Positions 54,747 through 64,000 of a DNA stretch of 64,000 nt are shown piece after piece. Position numbers and translations under genes: made by a program. Position 1 is the stretch's first letter. The number at the start of each line of letters is the position of its first letter. Location: positions 81,856,001 through 81,920,000 of the forward strand of contig NC_069362.1 in NCBI RefSeq assembly GCF_021730395.1. The letters run 5' to 3'. The stretch comes from Mercenaria mercenaria (taxonomy: Eukaryota; Mollusca; Bivalvia; Venerida; Veneridae). The notes under the pieces are model-generated. The model worked only from the letters and a program-made list of their open reading frames with translations. It was not told where the DNA came from and searched no databases.

Positions 54747-54759
54747 AATAAAGAATAAA
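54747..54759 (+). promoter_or_regulatory. Esterase polyadenylation signals
   Basis: Two overlapping-range AATAAA hexamers (54747-54752 and 54754-54759), about 310 nt after the stop codon at 54439 and in the right orientation. Confidence 0.6.
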
Positions 54760-55337
54760 ACAAAAACAGTCTCCTTTTCTGTACTTTATCAGTCTGACAA
54801 TGACACGCAACTGACCTTTTTCATATCGAGTTTTGAGTTATCAATTAACAAAATACAGACACTATTTCATTCTTAATATCTTCTCTCTCAGGGTTTGAAT
54901 TTGACCAATATGGCCAAAGTTTACGATATTGCATATTGTTTCTTGTAATAAAACTCCAAAACAAAGGAGTCATAGAAGCCACGATGCGATTACTATGATC
55001 TGTGTTTCAAACTTTTATTCCATCCTATCTTCAAACATGAAGTCCGCTGGGCAAGTTAAGCGTGGACATAAACAACTGTTTATCTGATGTTTTCAGCATT
55101 TTTGTGCTTCACACTCTTGATCCATCATACAAAAAAGACTGTGTCGCACATACATGTATCTCCAAATTCTGTGTATGTACCTGGGCGGTTCTGTTTGGGA
55201 AGACAGTTAAGAATAACAGACCTACATGTATCGCTGTCTACAAAATGTAAAACAAAGAAATACAAGATTGATGTCAACGTTATTTGACACCTTCCCCCGT
55301 GCCCTGAAAACGCTTGATAGAATATAATATCAAGTCA
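54760..55337. other. No recognised gene
   Basis: AT-rich sequence between the esterase and the next hairpin element. The two overlapping 62-66-codon frames here lack motifs. Confidence 0.45.
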
Positions 55338-56842
55338 TACAAGAGGGTCATGATGACCCTAGATCGCTCACCTGAGTTTCATAGCTTAAACATATTAGAG
55401 AATGTGCAACTTTGGAAGAGGACCATAATATAGTCCAGGTGTTGATACAATGCAGTTCCAGAGAAAGTAGAAGTGTATTACATGAATTAGTGTGCCAGAT
55501 GACAAACAGTTCAATTACTATATGCTAAATAGGTACTGGCAGAAAAAAACCCAGACAACTGCAGCAGGCCGAGTGTGTTTTGGAATGTCTCTTTAAAATG
55601 GTTATATGTATCCAGCATGCCAAGAACCTGTTTAAAGATATTTCTATATTTAGCTCTAAAATGGGGTCAGATGCCACCATTTGAACATGTTTGCAAGAGG
55701 ACCTTACAATGACGCTACATACCTAATTTGGTGAAAATCCATCGAGACATTCATAAGAAAGGTTTGTTTAAAGGTATTTCTTTTTTAGCTTTAACTTCCT
55801 CTAAAAGAAGCCAAGTGCATGCATTTGAACAAAATCGGGAGAGGACCTTACAATGATGCTAAAGACAAAGTTTGATGAAGATCCATCAAATGTTTCATGA
55901 GAAAAACTCATTTAAATGTATTTCTACTTTTAGCTCTAGAGGCCCAAAAAGGGATCAAGCAAGCACATCTGGACAACATTGGGAGCGGACCTTACAATGA
56001 TGCTACTGACCAAGTTTAATGAAGAACCATTACATATTTCATGAGAAAAACTTCTTTAAAGGTATTTCTATTTTTAGCCCTAGTGGCCCTTAAAAGGAGT
56101 CAAGCATTCATATCTAACAAAACTGGGAGTGGACCTTACAATGAAGTTACTGACCAAGTTAAATGAAGATCCATCTAGCAGTTCATACGGAGTTGTTTAA
56201 AGGTATACATATTTTTAGCTCTAGTGGCCCTTAAAAAGGGTCAAGCCCTCCACTTGAATAAAAGTGATAGAGGACATAATAATGATGCTACAGACCAAAT
56301 TTGATGAAGATCTATCAAGCGATTTATGTAAAGAAGTCATTTAAAGGCATTTCTGGTTTTACCTGAAGAGGCCCCATAAAAGGGTCAAGCGCCTTCATTT
56401 CAGTAGCTGTGAGATTGAACCTTATATTGATGCTATAAACAAAGTTTGATGAATATCTATTACACAATTCATGAGGTTTTTCTAATTTTAGCTCAAGCAG
56501 CCTCTTCAAGGGGCCAACTGCCCAAATTTAAACACATTTGAGGGAGGACCTTATAATGATGCTACAGAAAAAGTTAGATGACGATCCATAAAGCAGTTCA
56601 TGCAAGAAGCCATTATTTTTAAAGTTTTTTTTTTATTTTTAGCTCTGGCGGCCCCCTAACAATAATTTGAAAGAACTTGATAGAAGACCTTGCAAGGATG
56701 CTACGGACCAAGTTTGATGCAATTCTGACAAGTAGTTTCAGAGGAGATGTCATCTGAAGAAAAGTGTGGATAGATGGACAACAGACATATGGACAGTGAG
56801 TGATCACAATAGCTCACCACTTTGTGCTCAGGTGGAATTAAA
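55338..56842 (+). repeat. Family A element with a divergent minisatellite
   Basis: Starts ACAAGAGGGTCATGATGACC with ATCGCTCACCTGAG, and ends with a GATGGACAACAGACATATGG tract and the hairpin AGCTCACCACTTTGTGCTCAGGTGGAATT. About seven units of roughly 150 bp contain GACCTTACAATGATGCTAC and AAAGGTATTTCTATTTTTAG. The decayed hairpin suggests an old copy. Confidence 0.75.
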
Positions 56843-59560
56843 GTGCAGTCAATATGCACATGTCCATTTCACGCTAATGAAGCATACCTAGTTTCATTTG
56901 AACTGGCTGAGAACTGCCGAGTTCTGTACACAAGAATCGTTACCGACAAACATAAAAACAGTAAAAACACTATATGCCTTCCAGGATTGTTTACACCTGT
57001 AGCATTAAAATGAAGTATATAGGATTTCGTGTACGAATGCATCTTAAGTATCAGTGCACCCATTTGAAAGCTGTTTGGACAACACCTTAAAACTCTGATG
57101 GCCATTTACTGCATGACAATGGCCAGTGATTTTGTTAGCCAGTGTAAATGCGCTTCATTTTTCAGCTCAAGTCTAACTGAAATTTTTTGGTAGTGGTTGT
57201 GGTTTGTTAATAGACTTGTTTTCTGCTAACAATCATTTTCAAATGAGTCAGTTTGTAGCAGACTTATGGCCCTTGCACAACCTTCGTGTTTCTCAAATTT
57301 CAGGTATTTTAAACCATATAATATATACTTACGCTTGGTCTCTAAAGGCATTTTTTCACATGTAGCTGCAAATTAAGCATCAACAAATTCAATGTCAAGT
57401 TTCCATAGAACTGTTTTTATCGAACATTATTGCTGTTACTTTTTTTAATTCAGGGAAGTGTAATATGCAACATAGTTGTTGCTCTCCTTTATACACATGT
57501 ATGTATATTGCAAATGATAACAGCTACAGATTGTTATTGTAATCATTAATGTGATATCATTAATAGTAGCGAGGACTAGGACTACTGTTTGCGGATGTTG
57601 TGATTGTCAATCAACAACACTTCATTCCCCAGGAAAAACAAAATTTAAATTTTGACTAATTCATGTTTATGAAAATAAAGTTATTTTTTATCGTGCATTA
57701 TTTTGTTTTTATAAAAGCAGGAATGTTATAGAACATTATAATGTTGAATATGCACCTTCTCTTATAAACCTTAAATCATGAATGATACCAAATGCTAGGA
57801 CAGGGTGAAAAAGAAATTCTAACACGTTTATATAATAATTGAGATGTGTTTTATTGAAAAAGTATGGAGAAATATTCATTGCCAGCACTACAATGAAGAC
57901 ATACAACAAGAGTGATGCTAAATAACCTGCTGTAACACTCACAAGTTCTTAAATATAGTAGAAACTGTCAGGTAATATGTAAGTTCAACTTTCAGTTTTA
58001 AACAGCCTATAGATTTTTTTCGGCATTTATGAAACTGCATCTGTGATAGAGAGAGAGACTAGAAGTAATATTTCATTTCAAACTGTCAAAGAATTCATAA
58101 TTAATTTTAACTTGACTCAAAGGTCATTTACATGGTACTTGCTGTGTAAAGGAAAGGAAGGAGTACATCATACTCTGTAACTCGTGGTTTATGCATTTAT
58201 TTCCCTCTAACATTGCTTTTACATAATGGAAACTTTTGTTTGAAAAAACACGGACAGAGATGAAATAGGAACAGTCACAAGACACACAGAGTCTACTATT
58301 GTTTTGCCTGGCTGTGGCCTATGCTGCCACACAATCTTTTCATTACTGTTGGTAGATGTTGGATTACTGGATAGGAAGAAAATGGGCGAGACTCTAGATA
58401 GCCAGTTTGAACATATTTTGTTCATTTATAAACTAGATAACATCAGTGTTACACGAGCTCGATGCTGAAGACCTTGTAACATTCAAAACACTTCATACAC
58501 ACAGACAGAACTTCACTTCATGAATTTTTTTAATCAGTCATGCCATTTATAGAATTATTAGGATTTTCTTATTTTCTAGAATTCCTGTTCCCCAAGAAAA
58601 TAATATTCAATGGCTTCCTTGATACTTTCACATATGGATTTTCATTCTCCAGAAATCAAAAATAACTGCTAATCAAAATCTCCTTGTGGGGCCTGTACTC
58701 CCAACTTTACAAAAATATGAAATCGTATACCCCATCAAATTAGTTATAAATAAAGTTTATAAAAACGTAATGTACCATGTAAACAGCCCTTGAAACAAAA
58801 AGTTCTACCAAACCAAACAATGTGTGGTGAACAGTTTCATGTACATAAAACTTGTGGCTTTTACAACAGTTTATAAACTGGAGGTAAAATTTCCAAAAAA
58901 CAAGACAACACCTATAGTTGGAACACAAGTCAATCTTGAGAAAAATTGAAGGAGTTAAAAACAGACAAACATGTAATCTACCACATAAAGAAAATATATA
59001 GAAAAACTTGTATTGTTCTATATATATTAACATAGACAGAGAACATTTGAAAAGTATTCTCTTAAGTTTATAACAGTAATGAATATAATTCTCAAATATA
59101 TATAGATATATATATATATAATTTTATAATTATATAGCTCTCCCAAATCATACTGGAAGAGTAATGTAAATATGCAAAAACGAGAAGAAAAATAAACATT
59201 TCTTTCAAATTACACCTCACAAACAACATTCAAGGAAAATAGTTGGCTTTTGCTTAAAATGAAAAACATATTTTGTAGAAATTACTGGTACCAAACCAGA
59301 ATGCAAATATTATCAATGCAGTTTAAGGAGAAAATTTATACTAACAATAACAAAGACCTTCAAGCATTTTCAACAAACAACATTTTAGACAATTTCAATT
59401 TCACCCATACAATTCAAAGACTATATAGGATAGGTATCAACCTATCATCATCAAGATAACAGCTTCTAAACCTACTCTTTCTCACTTTCTTTGCACACTC
59501 TGTATTGCAGATTAACTATAAAAGTGCCCGTACTGAATTTCTTTGGTGAAAACCATTTTC
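56843..59560. other. Repeat-poor AT-rich region, no gene recognised
   Basis: No hairpin element, SINE or TIR element is recognised, and no coding exon could be supported. A TA microsatellite lies near 59098-59120. The region could include untranslated or intronic sequence of a gene beyond the window (inference only). Confidence 0.35.
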
Positions 59561-60195
59561 TATTTTTAATAACAGTGAACAAAACCGGAGTGACCCTTTA
59601 GTGACCCCAAATACATTCCTTATCTTGATAAAATCTATCTAAACATCTAGTTTGGTGACAACAGGTGTATCTAACTAAAGATACTGTGCAGAAACAATTT
59701 TTCTATTTTCAGTTTCAGTGACCTTGATACCGACAGCCCAAAATGCAATCCAAATTGTCATCCCCACATATTAGCTACCTACAAACTAAGCTTCACCAGC
59801 ATACCTTATTCCTAACTGAAGTTATTGAACAGAAATCATTTTTCTATTTTTAGTAAAAGTGAGCTTGACCTAGACCCCAGCAACCCAAAATACAATCCTA
59901 AATTTCATCTCTACACAGTCATACTATCTACATAACATGTTTCATTACTATATGACCTTGACCTCGACTAAAGTGACCTCAAACAGCATCCAGAGTTTCG
60001 TGACAATAGGTGTCCCAAACTGAAGTAGATGAGCAGAAGTTGTTTTTCTGTTTCTACTTACAGTGACCTTGACTTTCATTAATGTGACACTAAATATTAT
60101 TCTTACCTTTGTCTCAATAAAAGCTACCTACACACCAAGTTTGATGACTGTAAGTCCATCCACCCTTAAGTTATTGAGCTGAAACAATCTCTTTG
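59560..60195 (+). repeat. Very degraded minisatellite array
   Basis: Four to five decayed units with AGTGACCTTGA, TTTTTCTATTTTTAG and GAAGTTATTGA(A/G)C phrases, spaced about 120-150 bp. No ends remain. Same general style as families A and F. Confidence 0.5.
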
Positions 60196-63140
60196 AAGCT
60201 GCATGCTTGCACAACATACCCCACATTTTTTGAAAACCTGGTTAAAAAGCCTTAATTTTTTAGCAACATGTATATTTCAGTTCAAAAACAGAAATAAATA
60301 AATGACTGCAAGCAAACTTTCAAACATTGTCATTTCTACTAGGTGGAATCTTCCTATGGAGTATCAAGTGATTTGACATTTATTAGAGAAAATTTAAATT
60401 TACTTAACAAAATAATATTCAGTGTTTTTGGTACTTGGCACACTTCTGCCTTGGGCATATATTTAATAAAATAATATGACAACTATATCTGGTGTTTTGA
60501 ACAGAAAAAGATCAATAAAGTTCTTTAATTTCTCATTTCTGTAAGTAATTTTGGTTTTTATATATTCATGCAGAAACTACAGTACTGCTTTCATTACTGA
60601 ACTATGCACATCCAAGGTAAATCATTAAACATTTTTTCAAAGCTGTTTACAAAAGCAGTACTATAAATAACAGCTCAGAACAAAACATAGCCGCAAATAA
60701 ACATTAATTTTAAAAATGTACAAAACGTAAAAAGAAAAAGATTATGCATTTTCTTTTCAAAGTTTCTGGCTCACAATTTAACAAAGATATATTACATGCT
60801 GCATAAAACTAGACATGCAAAGTATTAAACCAGAGGAAATGCAAAATATTGCACTGATTAAAGCCTTAACAGTATAGACAGTAGCATAGCCTACACACCA
60901 CATCAAGTCGGAAACAAGTAACCTTTTTTTTTTTTTTTGGGGGGGGGGGGGATACATTCCCAATTCTAAACAAATTATTCATCACTAATTTTATTTCTGT
61001 TCGAACTATGCCAAAAAAAAAATGTGTACTATGCACAACACAATTATAACAAAAAATTTACATATACACTCTGCTTTAAAAACAAAAAGGTCCAGTGTTG
61101 CACCAGATAGTTTTCTGAATTTTATATAAATTTTCTGAATAGTGTTGACAAGATTGTAGCTGTAGCAATGACTAGGAATGAAGTAATTATTCAACCAGTG
61201 AAGGTTTTATAGAGCTGAAACAATACCTATCTTCATTTGAGGTAGCATACAAATTTATTGCTTATGTTTATAAAGCTGGCCCTACCACTCTATGTACTAA
61301 AGTACTGTTTTAAGTAGCAACTAGCTTGTTGTATTCTAACTTTGGAAGTATTTCACTACAACTGGTGGGAATAAAATGAAGATTTTTTACTTGAGGAAAG
61401 CATCAAGACATTGTGCATATCTGATACTTCTATGGCAGGTCTTGTACCAAACCTGTAGACAGGAAGAAGACGTCTTGGACAGAGCTTTATTTCAGAAAAA
61501 AGTTCTTTGTATAGTTTTTTATACTAAATGTAATAAATGCTTATTTGTGAATGAACATCATTAAATTATAATTTAGCAATCACATGAAAGACACTACAAA
61601 CAGGCAACACAAATTTAACATGAAGCATGGTATATATGCATTTATTTTACCCTTGGACTATGATATAACATGAATCAGGTGAAGTCTAGTCTACATCATA
61701 CTCTGTGTTCATCATGTACTGAATTAGCTATGACCTTGGTTTAAAAATTTTTAATGAAAAGTTCATTGAATTAAACTGTTATCAAACATAAATAAATATA
61801 AAATGGGAAATTTTCAAATATCTGAATTCAATCGCTGAATTAAGTGTTTAGCAACTAAAGAAGCTTTTGAAGCCGACAAAAATGGAACTGTTTGCACTCT
61901 GACACTAATGCATGTTATAACGAGTAAATGGAACTATATAAATTACAAAACTTGTGAAACTGTTCTAGGTAAAACACACATTATTTTGTGTACCAACATC
62001 TGCAGAAGCCTGAGGGAATGGCAGTGACCAAGACCGAAGAAACTTTTACGCAAAAAACAGGATGTATACATTAGATGCTCATATTTGCAAGAATAAATAT
62101 TTGGCCCTGGCAAAGCATTTGAAAAAAAATTAAAAATCATGTGAGTTGCCCTGTTAATACATGATTTTTCTCTCTTTAATACATACACTGATCCAGTGAA
62201 ATAAAGTAGTTTTTATGCCAGAACAGGCAATGTCCTGACAATCAGCCTAGAGCAGTCCTCTATTCAAGTATAGGCTAACTTACACTTCCACCATATGCTG
62301 ATTTACTAAAAAGTTTTATATCTAAAACATAGCTAACTAGGAGACACTTCTGGTGCAATATCAAAAGGCATGTTAATATCCATGTTGCTTATACAAAATG
62401 CATCTCAAAGTCCTCTGAACAGAATCTGTATATTTTCAAAATTAATTCTTTGGTTTCATGAAGACAAAAGAATGACTATATTCATTTAAAATCAGAGACA
62501 ATAAATACTCTTGTCACTTTACGTATTTAAATCCTTGTTAAAGTCCTAAAAATGAAGCCAACAACAAAACTGAGTGACCTTTCACACAACAATATGATAA
62601 CCTACTATTCAGAAGCGTGTTTGTATTGGCTTTCAGAATTGTAATCAAAAGTCTTATCAAATACATGAATTAGGCGTGAGCATTCTGTTAAACTGAATGT
62701 CCTAAAACTGAATGTCTTAAATTCAACAGTTTTGGATATCACAGAGAATGTCACAAATATTGTATCACTGAGTTATAACACCAGTACAGTACAGTGAAAT
62801 GTCACAAACATTATGACTTTGAAACATTACCGAAAATGTCACACACATGACTGCATTACTTTTAACATGGACAATGAATGGAGACAGCGGTACATGCCTG
62901 AAAATGTCTCATGAATTAACACATTAAACTGCTTATACTTCTAACATCATATTTGGTCTTACACTGCACAGTTCACTTTTTAACGAGATCAAATATCTAA
63001 CATAAGGAAAACAATATAAAACAAAATTCACTACTACAAAATAAATCAGTCATTCATCCTGTTATTTATACAGCAGCAAGCAAAACTTGCAACTCACATG
63101 TAAGACTGATGTACTGATTTATGTCTGAAATCATAGAGGT
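60196..63140. other. Repeat-poor AT-rich region, no gene recognised
   Basis: Contains a T-run followed by a G-run at 60924-60952. Otherwise no recognised repeat, RNA gene or exon. Confidence 0.35.
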
Positions 63141-63152
63141 CTGGGAAAACAA

Positions 63153-63335
63153 TGTGGTTTGCGCAAGGATCCAGACCAGCTGGATCGCCTGGTCGGATCT
63201 GTGTCCTTAAGCTACGCAATTAGAGAACTTAGCAACAGCATGGATCCTGACCAGGACTGCGGATGCGAGCTGTCTGATCATCTGGTCGCAACCACTATGT
63301 GTTTCCATGGCACGGCTATATATCACATGTTTGAG
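63153..63335. repeat. Short interspersed repeat with paired GATCC motifs
   Basis: GCGCAAGGATCCAGACCAGC and CATGGATCCTGACCAGGACT, with GTCTGATCATCTGGTCGCAA, form a set of imperfect direct and inverted copies within 180 bp. The plus-strand frame across it has no domain. Resembles a short repeat common in bivalve genomes (from memory, not checked). Confidence 0.5.
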
Positions 63336-64000
63336 GGTAAATGTCATGGTAGATTTTAACATTAAAATCATGTTGTAAATGGTTCTAATTACATTTGCCA
63401 AAGGTATAAAAAGTTAACTACTCAAAAAGCTGAATCAAAACACTTTGACAGGTAAAGCTGTCGAAATATAATGTTCGAGAAAACATCAGGGCTTGGAATT
63501 GGCCACATCAAAAATTGTTTCTTCTCAACTGTAAAATTTGTAGTCATTTATCTATTTTACCATTGCATTAGAACTTTTGCATCCCTTTTTTTATTATTTC
63601 AAAGAAGTGCTGAAAAGAAAATAAAAATGATTTCTCTCAGAAGTTTTAACAGATTCAGATGTATTTGTTCAATGTAAGTTGTATTGCAACAATGTGCTAT
63701 CTATAGCAGTAAGCTGCCGGATTGGATTAAATAAAATATAAAATAAAAACACATCTCTTAAGATTAACGTAACTATAACCAAGTTGTTGTTTGCTATACA
63801 TATATAAGGTGAATAAATACTAAAACTATATGCAACAAAATATCTATCTATACAATTACAAAACAGGATTTATACTCAATAACAATGAAAATTTATAAAG
63901 GAAGCAAGACATACAATTTCAAGAAAATAAAAAAGTGCATGATTTATTTTATTTTTTGTATAGTTGTGCACATGGAGTATTGTCTAAAATAATAAAGAAA
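63336..64000. other. No recognised feature
   Basis: AT-rich sequence to the window end. Nothing supported. Confidence 0.4.

Noticed and set aside
57736-57942. Hydrophobic 68-codon minus-strand frame
   Set aside because: Looks membrane-like, but AT-rich sequence often encodes hydrophobic runs. No splice sites or homology recognised.

Overview
The window is metazoan nuclear DNA. It is AT-rich, with spliced genes carrying GT-AG introns, tRNA-derived SINEs, and very many short elements built from a 145-175 bp minisatellite with a hairpin at the 3' end. That element type (the pearl / Helentron-associated kind), together with the SINE tails, points to a marine bivalve mollusc. The organism call is inference from repeat style, not from a marker gene.

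Two host genes can be supported. The first is on the minus strand and spans 15.7-48.7 kb. Its six small coding exons (48699-48745, 37649-37872, 32541-32793, 30299-30508, 21309-21390, 15706-15767) encode a GPATCH11 (CCDC75) orthologue of about 292 residues with a G-patch domain. All junction phases fit, apart from one missing base in an A-run in exon 3. Almost all of the 33 kb is intron, and the introns are mostly transposable elements. The second gene is on the plus strand at 52182-54439. It is a two-exon secreted type-B carboxylesterase/cholinesterase-like enzyme of 592 residues with a Ser-Asp-His triad.

Layout: 0.3-4.7 kb holds several minisatellite-bearing hairpin elements. 5.4-6.3 kb is a long inverted-repeat foldback element flanked by TTAA. 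6.6-8.5 kb is a composite hairpin element. 8851-14361 is a pogo/Tigger DNA transposon with TA target duplication, whose transposase gene has a recognisable intron into which another hairpin element has inserted. 16.4-20.8 kb is a four-level nest of insertions. 21.4-24.9 kb has three more hairpin families. 24.9-29.8 kb is a broken DIRS-type tyrosine-recombinase retrotransposon fossil with terminal repeats and an internal complementary region. 30.5-41.2 kb has further hairpin elements and a SINE. 42.3-44.7 kb is a candidate TIR element. 46.2-48.1 kb is a hairpin element split by a TA-flanked TIR element. 55.3-56.8 kb is the last clear hairpin element. 56.8-64 kb is comparatively repeat-poor and holds no gene I can recognise.

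Most striking at large scale: about nine hairpin families with different hairpin sequences share one architecture. That architecture is an AACAAGAG- or ACTAGAG-like start, a subterminal motif that recurs inverted in the 3' hairpin, a minisatellite, a CGGACGGAC-type tract, then the hairpin followed by AAAA. Every copy I can orient lies in the same direction, and the minisatellites are dense in TGACCT (AGGTCA) half-sites.
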